A DNA stretch of 64,000 bases from Archegozetes longisetosus (Eukaryota; Arthropoda; Arachnida; Sarcoptiformes; Trhypochthoniidae): contig JAEMBT020000001.1 of NCBI GenBank assembly GCA_018873245.2, positions 5,878,220 to 5,942,219 on the forward strand, given 5' to 3'. Both the position numbers and the translations under genes were made by a program. Shown in pieces: positions 46,567-58,847 of the stretch (its first letter is position 1; each line of letters begins with the position of its first letter). The notes under the pieces are model-generated. The model ran no database searches, was not told where the DNA came from, and saw only the letters and a program-made list of their open reading frames with translations.

Positions 46567-47076
46567 CAGATTGTCCAAAATACAACTAAACTCGAATTTT
46601 GAGTACAAATTTTCTTTAATATTACGCATCGATTAGATGCAGCTATGAATAAAGTTTGAAATGAGTAAAAGAAAAGTCAACTTTTTAATCATAATGTTTG
46701 AGATAAAAAGAAAAGTAGCATTTAAAATGGTCTTCTCAATAAAGCAAAGAGTTTTTATTTATAAAACTTATTTGTCAAATAAGTCTTATGATCGAACTGG
46801 AGAAGAACTTGCTGATAAATTTGGTAAAAAAGGATCAACAAGTGCGACTATAATTGACGATAATAGCAATAATAAGCATATGTTGTAGAGAACATTTCTA
46901 AACACTATTTTTTAAAACTACATTAGATCAATAAAAGTTCATTAGATCAATAAAAGTTCATTTTGATAGATCAAGTTTTCAGTATATGAGTAATTGATAT
47001 TAGTTGCGATTAAAATATCAAATTGTAAAAGCCTTTAACTGCTTTATCTGAGTTTAGTTTTATTTTGGACAATCTG
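46567..47076 (+). mobile_element. TIR element with transposase N-terminal fragment, 510 bp
   Basis: The ends are CAGATTGTCCAAAATACAAC and, reversed, CAGATTGTCCAAAATAAAAC, continuing TAAACTC on both, with TA at 46565-46566 and 47077-47078. Inside is a short transposase-like frame and, at 46921-46960, a 19-bp unit (CATTAGATCAATAAAAGTT) in two tandem copies. It is a deletion derivative of a Tc1/mariner-like transposon. Confidence 0.8.
46661..46888 (+). pseudogene. transposase N-terminal HTH (DUF4817-like) fragment
   Basis: From the second in-frame Met region the frame reads 'MVFSIKQRVFIYKTYLSN', then SYDRTGEELADKFGKKG and TSATI. This is the layout of the short DNA-binding domain (Pfam DUF4817-like) that opens many arthropod transposases (F-S/T-x-E/K-Q-R-V-F-I, then S-Y-x-x-x-x-x-x-F). 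It stops after 75 codons and no catalytic domain follows. Confidence 0.6.
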
Positions 47077-47078
47077 TA

Positions 47079-47959
47079 TTTCTTTAAGCGATACAAATAA
47101 AAACTTATAGTAATGATAAATATTGTCAACTCTGATATCCCGAAGTGATAAAAGTGTTCTGTTAAATTAACAGTATTCGATTAGCTTTGCATGGAGTCAA
47201 ATGCTGAACAGAGTATAGAGTCGTAAACGCTGTTGTTTTCTTCAAGTAACTAAAGCGGTAATTTTCGACTTTCAAGCTTGATTTCTCCTGCATTGTTGGT
47301 AATGTACTTTAATATATAATATGATGATAATCATTCCACAGAAATATTTTCGAGATCGGTTGATAAACACTCTCCCTTTTTAGATATATTTGATTTTTTT
47401 CCTCATTCAAATAAAGTTAATCCATTTATCAAGTTTCTGTCGAGTTCATGTCTAATCTGTGCATGGGTCAATTCAATAGCATAACTACTCAAAGATACAC
47501 TCCAAATTAAAGTGAATTTCACGATAACTAATAAGTGGAACTGTAACATTGCACACATTATAATAATGATAATAATTTAGTAAACATTTACATGAAGTAT
47601 TTTTTGAGACTTTATATCTTAATAGAGCATGAGTTCAAGGAAATTATACTTACACATAACATCATTTACACGTTAAATAAAATCAACTTTTTTCTTACAA
47701 TAATATATTTTATTATTAAGCCATAAAACCTCAAAGAATTCAGAAACTCTAATTTATTATTGAACCTTTTAGATGGTAAGCATTATATTATAATAATAAT
47801 AATAATCCTTATTCAGTGAATGAAATTATATTATCACTAGGATATAATGACGTGTTTATACTCTTAGTAATTAAATTCCATCAATATATCTTACAAGTTA
47901 TGATCATTATGATTAAAAGAGGTAAAGTGTTGACAGTTTGAGTTTTTAAAGTTATTACA
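47079..47959. other. intergenic, nothing recognised
   Basis: AT-rich with ATT/AAT trinucleotide stretches near 47790-47810. It may contain the 3' tail of the minus-strand LINE that ends at about 47.96 kb. Confidence 0.35.
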
Positions 47960-50900
47960 ATCGTTTTCGCTTTATATATTGATTGATGAATCATTGAAAA
48001 TATACTTCGCATAATAAAATAATGATATATCACATAAGTTAATTCTGTTTCTGTCAATTTGTATGCGAATACCTAGTCTCTCATTATTTATAAATTTGAT
48101 TGCATTAATCCATTGATTTGGTGTTGATTGAAATCTTTCTTTTTTAATTTTGAACATGGTGCATAAAGCTAGAATTTTCCTTCTATTTTCAAGACTTAAA
48201 AACGAGAGAAATTCGAATCTTTGGTCATAGTTGAGGACTGGAACTCTCATTTTATGGTAAATGAATTTAATTAGTTTTTACTGTACTTTTTCTATTGAGA
48301 TTGCCTGAGATGTGTTTGGTATGTTAAAGAAATTACTATATTTTAGAATAGATAAAATATAAGATTTGTAAAGAGTTAGGAACGTTTCTCCGTTTATTTT
48401 AGTGCTTATTTTTCAAAAAAAACCTAACTTTGCGGGGCTTTAGAGACAATAAAATCAACATGTTCGTTAAAAACTCATTTTATTGTGATATGTAATTCCT
48501 AAAAGTCTATGATAAGATAGTCTTGATTTTTGTGTAATCTAAATAATAAGACTTTTCTAGAATATCACTTTTAATAGAGATTCATAAAGATTCAGGTTTT
48601 TCAAGGTTGAGTTTGATAAATTTGGCTATAATATAGAATATTATTCAAATCATATTGTAACGCATCACAATCATCTGAAATATAGATAATATTCATGAAC
48701 AAAACATTATCAATATATTGAAAGACTATCGAAAGCAATTCGAGTGACAAATTATTTGTAAATAAATTAAAATGTGATAATGAGACTCCTTCTTGCGCAA
48801 CCCTTGCGTTTACTTCATAACCATATGAAAAGTATCACCGTATTTGACACATTGCACTCTGTTTTGGAGCATATCTCTTAGAATGGAAATTAAATTGTGA
48901 TAAATATATTTTTCATCTTTGCAATTAACAACTCAATAGGAACCCTATCAAAGGTTTTATCGAAATCAATAAAAATCGTATCAGTAGTTAAAACTTTACA
49001 ATCGTTTAGAGCATCATAAATCCTTTTTTGTATGTCGATGTCCTGATTGTATAGACACCTATTTTAAAAACTGTTTGATTATTAGATATATATTAATATG
49101 TAGAACAGTAAACTTTATTGAAAACAATACTATCGAGCATTTTGTATAAATTATTTTGAATCGCTATACATCTATAAGATTCAAATTTTGATTTATTTTT
49201 CTAGGTTTAAGTAGGGATATTATTTCCGAAATCTTCATTTTTTCGGTACTTGTTTATGAACTACAATTTGACTGAATGCAACGTATAAGAAATTTCATAT
49301 ACTATCTAAACATTCACTTACCATTAAATTCAAGATACCATTAGGGCCAGGGTTGCAATTTTTGTTGAATTTCCTCAACACGAAGACTATAGGGCAATCT
49401 GTCATTACGATTGCTTAGTGAAGCCACAGTAAGATCTCCAATAAAATTACCGCTTAAAGTAGAGTCTGGTTAAAAAAATTTAACAAACTTTTTAGATATC
49501 ACATTAAATCGTATATTATATTATTATCATCAGTAAATGTTCTATTGATATTTTCTGCACTCAACTTTCTCATACGTTTATAAAACAAGTTTAATGTTGT
49601 AGGTTTTTATCAGGTTCAAAGTTTTCGATTTTGTTCTTTATAGTTTCTGTTAATCTATTATATTTAATATAAAGATTCACGCTGGGTTTATATTAATATA
49701 CCTTATATGCGAATTTTGTCTTTGCGATTAACTTTGAACTTTTTTAGATAAATAATGAAATTTCGTATTAATCTTGAAAGACTTAGAGTTTTCAACTAAT
49801 TCGCTGTGGTCCGTGATCGTTATTTCACAATTTCGCTGATGCCAATATAACTTTCTATAAGATTATTCCATGCTATAGAAGAAAACTTTCCGGAGCCAGA
49901 GTCGGATGACCGTTTTAGGGACAATCAAGGTTCCGAAGTTCTGACCTCGGCAAACAGTGACACCCGAGAAAAAAATGCAATTTTAAATTCTGCTCCTGCT
50001 AGGTGGCAACACGTGCTTTCTTGCCATTAGAAACCACAAAACATAGCTTTCAGCATCAGTTAGCCATCGTAATCGATTTCCCTACCCTCTACGACGCGTA
50101 CGTGAATGCTTGGGGGACAGACGAGAGATAAACACAGAATAGCACATAACAAAACACAGAGCATCCAGATAAGCGAAAATTTACTCACCTAATCATTGTT
50201 GAGTTTGAGACTGCCCAAAAACAAAACAATAATGATGAGTTTTGTAAGAAAGTGCTCGTGATGTAAAATTTTTACAGGTGGAGCTGTTTTCTATGGTTTC
50301 TAATGATAATCACGTGTCACCACCTAGTGGGAGTGGAATGTAAAAGTGCATTTTCTCTCAAACGCCACTGTTTACTAAGGCTAAGACTTCGGAATATGAA
50401 TTTCGGGACCTTGATTTCCCCTTAAAACGGCCATCCCACTCGGGCCCTGTAAAGTAAACTCTAACCAGCTTTTCATTTAGATTATCCAATCTATCATCAT
50501 CAAAATATTCTATTTTAGCTACTGACTTTGGCTGTAACTTGTATAATGCTAACTCCATTAAGATAGCAAAATGATCACATCATGGTGCAATATTTGTCAA
50601 CAACTTCAGCATTTTTGATAATTTGCAAATTATTAATAAAATGTATGTCTAGTAAAGAGTTTTAGTAACTAAAGCGAATGTTGATCGGTTATGTATAGTT
50701 TTTTATCAGTTTCACTCGAAACCTAATTCAGAAAAAGTGAGTAATATTTCATTTGCAACCTTTGATAAACTTCTTCGTAATTATTTTAAAAACTCACATA
50801 CATATCACCATATGAACAAAATGCTAATATATTTATCAAAGCATGTTTCAAACCTTTCAAACTTATTCTTAAAATGAGATGAATATCGAAGTGAGTTCGG

Positions 50901-51180
50901 CGTGTTATGAATTGTAACAATAAGTATGCAATTTTGGATACATTTCATTTCAACAAATTCTCAGCATTTCCATGTTTAAGCTGAGACAACTTAATGTCAT
51001 TATATGAGTCTCTTATTGCTATTAACACGCCACCAATTTTAGTGAACCGACCTCTCCTATGAATAATGAAGCCTTCGAGTATTTGATTATTAGTAAACTA
51101 GTATTTAAGTCAAGTTTCAATAGCTATCATTACATCTACATTTAGTTCTTCTACTTTGATCCCAAAAACAATCTTTACAA
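47960..51180 (-). pseudogene. decayed non-LTR retrotransposon (LINE) 1: endonuclease and reverse transcriptase remnants
   Basis: Read on the minus strand from 51.18 kb downwards: an endonuclease-like piece 'GGVLIAIRDSYNDIKL' near 51015; a 66-codon frame at 50358-50558 (KLVRVYFT); an inserted inverted-repeat element; reverse-transcriptase motif A 'IDFDKTFDRVP' near 48960; a 'GVAQEGVSLSHFNLF' block near 48790; a degraded 'YIDN' where Y/F-A-D-D is expected near 48710; and a C-terminal frame 47972-48250 containing 'FLSFLSLENRRKIL'. Many stops and frameshifts lie between the pieces. The order matches a Jockey/CR1-type LINE. Dead copy. Confidence 0.7.
49889..50455. mobile_element. inverted-repeat (MITE-like) element inserted in LINE 1, about 567 bp
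   Basis: The left part CGGATGACCGTTTTAGGGA and, in reverse at the right, GGGATGGCCGTTTTAAGGG start two arms of about 170 bp that pair imperfectly down to AGGTGGCAACACGTG / CACGTGTCACCACCT. The sequence is more GC-rich than the LINE around it. LINE coding sequence is interrupted between VYFT and the segment starting FSSIAWNNL. I could not establish a clean target duplication. The ends CAGGGCCCGAG suggest hAT, without proof. Confidence 0.6.
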
Positions 51181-52370
51181 AGACTTCTAAAGCTTGCAAA
51201 ATAAATATTTAAGGTTTTTGCTGAAAAAAATTTCCGCTGATAAAAATTATCTTTACTTGAATTGATACAATGGTTATAAAGCAGTGAATAAATATTTTTA
51301 TTTAAAACTGATATTATTTAACATTGAGAAATGAAGAAATATTGTAATAATGACAATCTCTCACTTTCTTTAACTTGTTTTCATGAACTTCTATAAGAAA
51401 TAGATTTCGCAAGCTTTGTTATTTATTACAAGTAATAGATGTCAAAAACATTTTACTCTCTTTAAATGTTTATAGCTAACTTTAAGATACAAACATTTGA
51501 AATACTTTAATTCGTATAAAGTGTTTGTTGATAGCCTAAAAGAATAAGTGTCCTAAAACTTTCTATAAAATAATACTGTTAACTTAAAACAATAAATACT
51601 TCAAACTATTTTGAAGAGTCCTTTTAGGCTTATTTTATTTGTTTTTGTAGTTTTTTCCAACGAATTTATAGTTATTGATAATGATATTTTTATTAAGGAA
51701 ACGACCCTTAGCACTTAAAGTGGACTCCTTTACTCAATTCTCAAAATTAACACAATATCAACGCCTTAGAATCAACCTAAAAATTAATAAAATAACACCT
51801 AGTGACCGAACAATTTTTCCTATATAATGTCACGTTTCTTTGTCTCAGTGGCTCTTTTTTACATATTAAAATGCTGTGAAACCTTTTCAATTTCTGCTTT
51901 AACCTATATTATGTTACCAATAAGGTATTATATTTAAGTTTGTTTGATTATTTTTATCATCAATGCTAATATCAATAGGACTAGTTGACTTATGTTGAGT
52001 TATTAACATATGTCATGTTAACGTGTAATTTTATGTTGATAAGTCACTCGAAGGTATATTTAAATTTATGTATCATTCATTTTCCACTATTTATTCAAAG
52101 TTTTCAATTGATTCACTAAAATAAATTTAAATATCAATATTCTTAAAAACTAGTTTACTTTTAGAAATTAGATTTTTGTAAATACTTGAAAGAGTACTGT
52201 TGTAATGTTTATGTTTGACACCATAAGTTATAATAATTATTATTTTCTTAATTAAGATAAACATCAATAACAAAATCATTTTCATTTAGCTTTATTTGGA
52301 ATTTGAAGCAAGCTTTCTCTAAATATATTGGGAGGTTTGAATTTCATTCAAGTTATACATTTATCTTATT
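51181..52370. other. upstream region of the adhesion GPCR gene
   Basis: AT-rich, no gene. The promoter of the receptor gene should lie here, but no specific motif stands out. Confidence 0.35.
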
Positions 52371-52972
52371 ATGATCCTAACAACAAATTCGAATTATTAT
52401 CAAAATTTGTTGATCAAATTCATATTAACTATTATTTGTTTGACTTCTTTGGCTAATTGTGATTGTCCAAATCTGAATGTAACAACTCCATGTCAGTGTT
52501 TCCTATCTGGAACTTCAAAAACATTATCATGTGTTGGAAATGAAGCATACGATTTGAAAGAAGTTTTTAGAAGGATAAGTGTATGGTCTTCGAGTAATGA
52601 TGATTTAAAATTTGATACACTCGATTTTGGGAACATAAATATCACTTCATTCGAAGAAAATTTATTTGAAAATCTAACATTTACATCCGTAAACTTGTAT
52701 TCCCTTCTTCGGTGTTAGCGTTGGAGAGGATACATGAAAGTTCATTTATTTCATCAGTTAATATGATGCAAAAGTTTACAATCAGGGTTAGCAAATATTT
52801 CAAAAACTAGTTTTGATAAATTTTGAAAGTTTATTAGGCCTCATTATTCTTTTAATTTGTGAATGTCTGATCATGCCATATGGTCACGATAAAGGAGTAG
52901 ATGATTCGGCTATTTTTTAGAAAAGCTCCACCGATTTTTTTGTTTAACGTTGACATAATTGATGTCATACCC

Positions 52973-53009
<37 letters not shown>

Positions 53010-56000
53010 ATGCCGTTATTATGGAAACGCATTACTTGTTCGAAAATATCATTGAATTTACGATTGGCGGCATTTTTAAATTTGTTAATTCTCTTTGTCC
53101 TCCCGTTATATTCTGATCATTGGAACATATTTGACTTCTATAAGCTGGTGAATAAGTTAATTTCGAGTAAGAATAAGTGCATAAAGTGGTGCTAAGAAAT
53201 GGAACTCTTAACAAAGGAAAAATGTGTGCCAAAGGATGCAAAAAATCGATGCAAGCGGTATATTATAGGCACTATGTAGATGTATTTCGCTGTAAAACCT
53301 TAAAACTCGATAAGACTTAATTTAGTTTATATCACTTTCGCTAGGTTAGATTAGGTTTGGCTAACCCCAACCCCATAAATAGAATATCATTAGACTCGTC
53401 TTGCTAATATGATTTCATTGATACCTTGCTTGATCCTGCACGATCACTTTTGGCCCGTTAATATATAAATACGCAGAAAAAAATTAATTAGCTTTAATTC
53501 CTCTTTAAGAAGTCTTAGTGCCAAGTAATGACAAAACTAACCTAAGAGAGAAACCTTGGGTTGCGAAGCGAAGTTACGTTCGTCATTTTTGTGGGCGGCG
53601 GTAGCCGCCAGGATCAAACCTAGTCACATATTCAAACAATATTGCAAAAAAGTACAAACATTACAAACATTTCGTTGATCCTGATACATGGATACACATT
53701 CAATTGATTGAATCAACTTGGCATTCACTAAGGTCGAAGATCTGTAGAGGCGGTGTTAGTTATGAGTTTCGTGCTGACCATCTTTGTGAATGGCTTTGGC
53801 GTCGTTATTGTAATTCTAATAATCAAGACTTGTTTCTGATCTTGATTAAAGGAATTAAACGTACTTATTATCGTTTGTATAATTATCTTTCAATATCAAG
53901 ACTTTTCATGATTTCCCACAATTAATATTATGTTTATTTTACTTCTCTGTTAATATAGTTTTGAAATATTTAATTTTTAAATCAACTCGTGGAGCTTTTC
54001 TAAAAAATCCCCAAAACTAATTACAATTTTGTCTTATTGATAATGTCATTTTACAGAATGCTCCGTCTTTCAATATTCAACCATCGCCTTACAATTTTTT
54101 CAACATGGTCAATTCTCTGACTAAATTGACTGAACTTTATTTCGCTTCAACAGGAATAACTGAAATACCAGAAAATACTTTAAATGGATCCAGTCTCTGC
54201 CAGATAACTGCTCATGGAATAAAAAAGTCAACAATTACTCTTTCAATGAATTAAAAAATTTCAGTGCTGGAGATTCCTGTAATGGTGTAATTTCTATGAG
54301 CGGAAGTTTTGACTTCATTCCATCTCATGCTTTCGCCATCGAAGATCATGATGAAGACATACCACTAGGCATAAGTTTGCATAGTTCTCAATTGAATGGT
54401 TGGAATTTTGAGTTGGGAGCTTTCGTCAATGCAATGAGAACTCTTAATTTGAATATAACATCTGATAGTGATTTTAATTATTTTGATAAGAACATTTTCG
54501 GACTTCTTATTGATATGTATCCTTATAGTACTCTTGGAGTACATAATCTTTCAATAGACTGTACACTATGTGAATTGAAATGGATTTTCGACCGGAAGGA
54601 TGAATTAATCCACATTTTTTCAGGCAATCGTTGCAATGATGAAGAATACGGATTTATGAAAGATTTGAATCTCGACCACTTCGTCAGTTGCACTGAATTT
54701 GGTGGTATGACTAACTTATGAACTCATGTTATCACGAATTTCAAAAAAATGATTTTCATTTAATCAATAATCCACAAGCATAGCATTTATTGAAAAATAT
54801 ATATTTCTTAACTACTCGAATATTTAGAATAAAACCTATTTTCTCATTCAGTACACTGTACTATTGTATTTTTTACGTTAAACTAAACATCTTATTAAGT
54901 TATAGAGAATATTAGATATGAATAGTATTTACATTTAATTTTCCTTAATAATTGTTCGTAATTGTAATTTTAAAGATACGGCAACGATATTGACAACTTT
55001 TACGAGCCCAGATACTTCAACGACAATATTTGAAAACAAAACAGAAACTAATTCAAAAAAAACATCAGAATGTGACTCAATACAAACATCAGAAAGTTAC
55101 TCAACACAAACATCAGAAACATCTACTGGTGTGATAACAGACCTAACTGTTGAACCAGAGCACAATACTTGTAGTATTGATGGAGATTATGGTATAATTC
55201 ATTGGCCACCATTTAGTATAAGGGAGGCTTCTATAAGAAAATGTAATTGTGTAAGTACGAAATGGATGTGTCGAGGAAATTTGTTGTTTGATCAAAACAA
55301 ATCTAATTTTAGTGAGTGCTGGTTGGACTCGGCACTTCTAAATGCTAAGATTTCGGATGCTATTAAATTACTTGAATTTCTCATATCGCACACTGAAGAA
55401 GATGATTCTTTGTCAAACAGTAGAGAATTGAAAATTTTAATTTGTATAGTAAAACTTATAGAAAAATTCATTGAAAAAAATGAAAAACAGATAGACTTTC
55501 CTATAGCTTTAAATATAACAAAGAATTTCGTAAATCTATTTAGTAATTTAATTAATAAAAACACCGCGTGGAGTAATGCCACGGATATTGAAAAGACCGA
55601 AATGGCATCCGAAATATTGTTTTACACTCAAAAGACTCCATTCATATTGAGCTATCAACAAAATATTACTAATAAATTAGAAGAAATATCTAATAGAAAT
55701 ATTATTGTTAAGACATATTACACAAATTTTAATGAACAAATTATTTTTGAAGCAAATTGTTCTTCTATTTTGATTCCTAAACAAATTATTCATAAACCTA
55801 GCTACAATTCGGCTGTAGGAGCTCTTATTAATAAATTAGAAAATTATTTGTTGGGTGGTATAAGACATAAACAAATAATGAATACAGAAATAATTGCCTT
55901 TAGCATTACAAGTACTAATGAAACTATTGAAATAAGTGATGGACAGAAAGTAAGAATGAGGTAAATATATAGAATATTTTTTTGAGAATCTTGAAAATCG

Positions 56001-57339
56001 ATGCTCTTGACTCGGATTTCAATATGTATACCTGTTTCATATTTTAGTCTAGAACACAAAAGTCGATTAATATTTGGAGACGAAATGAGATGTGTGTTCT
56101 GGGATTTCAATTCAATGAAATGGTCATCAGATGGATGCGAACTAGTATTTCGTGACTCGAATCGCGATTATTCCGTTTGTGAATGTAGTCATTTAACAAA
56201 TTTTGCTGCGATTATGGATTTAAGTGGAAGAGAAACTGATGATCGCCTCAAATCATTATTAACTTATATTTGTTGTGGACATTCAATCATTTGTCTTATT
56301 CTCACAATTTTACTCAAGTTATTCAGTGATAAGAAGAAATCAAATCCATTCACAGAAACCATTATGAAAACCAAAAATAAGATAACATGTAATCTGTGCA
56401 TATGTTTAATAATCGCAAACTTGTTGATAATCTTCGGAATGGATAGAACTGAGAATAAGGTACGAAAAACTCTTGCTTAAGCATAAAATCTCAACTAATT
56501 AAAAACTTTTAGGGTTTGTGCCAAACATTTTCTGTAATATTGTTATATTTCTTATTGGCGTCATTTTCATGGATGCTTTTGGAAGGATTCCATCTATACA
56601 GATTGGCTGTCAATGTATTTTCTGCTGGTATTAAGAAATTTATTATTTTTACCGTTGGTTACGGTCTTCCTATTATTATATGTGTTATCTCCTTTACAAT
56701 TATTTGGTTGAAAGAGAAAGTATTTCTTGAAGTACTGACTGGAGATTATTTGTGAGTATACCAAAAATAGTTTCAAATTTGAAATTTAAAAAATTTTTTT
56801 CATCACCAGCTGCTGGATATCTTCGAAAAAGCATTCAAATATTATGTGGATAGTCATAGGTTTGAAACTTCAGAACTTATTTAATTGAAAATGGTTTGTG
56901 AAGATTTTCAATTGAAAATTATTAGGTCCAGCTATTGCTATGATTTTTATGAATACTATATTCATTGTAATCTTTATGAGAAAATCGTTTTCTAGTGGTA
57001 ATAAAAGAAGAAATCATAGGAATTCAAAATTTGGTTCAAAGCGAAGACAAATATTTGCCTTCAGTTCAATTCTATGTAATTTAGGCTTCACTTGGCTTTC
57101 CTTCATACTATATATCGAACAATTTGGCTCTTATTTCTCATATTTTTCTTATATATTTATTGTATTGAATGGATTACAAGTGAGTCGATATGATTTATTA
57201 CATTTCTTTAATTAAAATAATTGTAATGAGATACAAGTTCAATCATTTTATTGCCTAAAATTTCTTATAGGGAGTCTATATTTTTATCTATCATTTGGCG
57301 ATTTTCGTCAATAAAAAGATCAAGTCTAGTAGAATTTAA
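52371..57339 (+). CDS. LRR-containing adhesion G-protein-coupled receptor, eight exons, one frameshift
   Basis: Exons are 52371-52688, 54057-54701, 54976-55960, 56048-56459, 56513-56751, 56810-56859, 56926-57179 and 57271-57339, all with GT/AG ends and matching phases. Exon 1 gives a signal peptide and an LRR N-terminal cap (CPNLNVTTPCQCF). Exon 2 has an LRR-like 'LTELYFASTGITEIPENTL' and a C-terminal cap. Exon 3 has a Ser/Thr-rich linker, a 'KCNCVSTKWMC' hormone-receptor-like piece and a GAIN-like helical region. Exon 4 contains the GPS, 'VCECSHLTNFAAIMD', where autoproteolysis is expected between L and T, then TM1-TM2. Exons 5-8 encode TM3-TM7 ('FSWMLLEGFHLYRL', 'CNLGFTWLSFILYI', 'VLNGLQ'-'GVYIFIYH'). 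Exon 2 is one base short: the frame changes near 54190-54215. Total length is 2972 nt, one less than a multiple of three. Otherwise intact; the receptor's ligand is unknown. Confidence 0.82.
52973..53009. repeat. (TA)n(TG)n microsatellite in GPCR intron 1
   Basis: About ten TA units run directly into eight TG units. The short reading frames crossing it are not genes. Confidence 0.9.
53659..53890 (+). pseudogene. Merlin (ISXO2/IS1016-type) transposase C-terminal fragment in GPCR intron 1
   Basis: The frame reads HYKHFVDPDTWIH, then IESTWHSLRSKICRGG, then 'ADHLCEWLWRRYCNSNNQ' and continues to about 53890. The H-x-x-x-F-V-D-P-x-T and I-E-S-x-W-x-x-L-K/R-x-x segments are the last catalytic part (D...E) of Merlin/ISXO2-type DDE transposases. 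G-A-H-T-Q, usual after D-P-x-T, is altered. No upstream catalytic half. The patch 53560-53620 just before it is unusually GC-rich. Confidence 0.7.
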
Positions 57340-57480
57340 AACAGCAAATCTTTCGAACAGGTAAGTTCATTGTGAGTTTTTATGAATGAAAATCAAACAT
57401 CTAATCCAAATTTTCAATCAAGCAGTCTTAACATTAGAAAAACCATAAATTAATTCAAATTAAGTTTATATCATGTTTAT

Positions 57481-58106
57481 AGTAAACTGAAGTTGGAGAA
57501 TCGATTAAAATTGAAGTTTTTTGGAAGTGGCTTGAATGAGAAGATGGATAAATTGACAGAAAAAGATAAAAAGTTTGAAACACAATCATTATATGCATAT
57601 TCTAAAACTTTAGATTATTTGGAAATTTGGTTTGATTTTGATAGTTCAATTTTCAAAAATTTCATGCATTTGAACTTAGAAAAACTATTGGATTTCTATA
57701 AAGATATTTTGAAAAAAAATTTAATCTTAATGTTGATGAAACAACTTTATTTGATGAAATTTCTGATTTTAAAGAAGATGAATATGTCAAAATTGGAGAA
57801 TTTGATAAAAGTGTAGCAAATGATTTATGACAAAATTATTGAACTGTAAAAAGCTTGCAAATCCCCGTAAAATAATTGAATGTGTTTAATCAGTTCCTAT
57901 TATAATGCATTTATTGAAAGAATATTCAGCATTATGAAAACTTGTGGATAGATGAAAGGAATTGTTTGAATCTAGATTTGGTAAAAGCTGAAATATGTAT
58001 GAAAACGAACTTTAATATGCCATGTTATGAATTTGCTGAATATGTTTCTAAAATAGAAAATTTATTGAGAGCAGCTATATCTAACTCAAAATATAAAAAT
58101 TGTTAA
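57481..58106 (+). pseudogene. hAT-type transposase C-terminal remnant
   Basis: Three frames together give a helical segment (FETQSLYAYSKTLDYLEIWF), 'VDETTLFDEISDFKEDEY', then 'NAFIERIFSIM' near 57900 and 'LWIDERNCLNLDLVKAEI' ending with a cysteine/phenylalanine segment and stop at 58106. N-A-x-x-E-R-x-F-S-x-M followed by R-N-x-L is the C-terminal dimerisation region of hAT transposases (ZNF862/KIAA1586-like group). At least three frame changes; dead. It begins only 140 bp after the GPCR stop. Confidence 0.7.
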
Positions 58107-58533
58107 AGAATAACTCCCAAAATTAATTTGTACTTATAACTTTTGGTATTAACTGATAAATATCTTTCGCTATAAAAATCGTTAACTTTATTTTTATATT
58201 TATATATGTTATTTTTGATATTTTTCTCTGGTTTTGGCTCGAACTGACCTGGCATCTGTACTTTTACCTAACGTGCAATTACTTAAAGATAAAATTTAAG
58301 TTTGTTAACGATTAAATTATGTCTACATCTGGAAGGAGATTCAATGACAGAAAGTTACTATTATGAGGTTGGAGAGAAATGAATGTAGTTTTTTGGTACG
58401 TATATTAGAATGGTTCAAAAATACACTTAGGATTTGTTTACATATCTTTTTTTGTGAATAAATACATTTAATATTAGTATTTATTTCTATTGAATTATTA
58501 TTTTAAAATTGTGATTTGATTTCGATTTGAGCC
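58107..58533. other. intergenic, nothing recognised
   Basis: Short AT-rich gap between the hAT and mariner remnants. Confidence 0.3.
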
Positions 58534-58847
58534 ATGTCTTTCGATGACAACATATTAGACATTGTATGTTGTATGAGTTTAAGCGTGGTAATAATGCAAC
58601 GGTTGCCACCAAGAATATCACCGATACATATGGTGATGTATTAAAGGTCCGCAAGTGTCAACGTTGGTTTGACAGGTTTCGATCAGGCGATTTTGATCTG
58701 GAGAATCGACCTGGTTCTGGTCGACCTCAAGAGTTAGATGATGACGAGTTGAAAGCTCTAGTGGAGTCTGAGCCTCGCCAATCAAGTCGGGACATGGGGC
58801 TGATACTAGGCTTCGATATTCATATTGTATTAATGAAATTTATTTGA
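58534..58847 (+). pseudogene. mariner transposase N-terminal fragment (mellifera/irritans style)
   Basis: A frame reads 'MLYEFKRGNNATVATKNI', 'CQRWFDRFRSGDFDLENR', 'PGSGRPQELDDDELKALV' and 'EPRQSSRDM', then loses similarity. This is the first HTH, the W-F-x-R-F-R-x-G-D-F-D-L core and the second HTH of SETMAR-like mariner transposases. The initial codons (MSFDD) are in a different frame from the rest. Catalytic domain and inverted repeats were not found. It is a different mariner lineage from the one at 43.4 kb. Confidence 0.85.
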
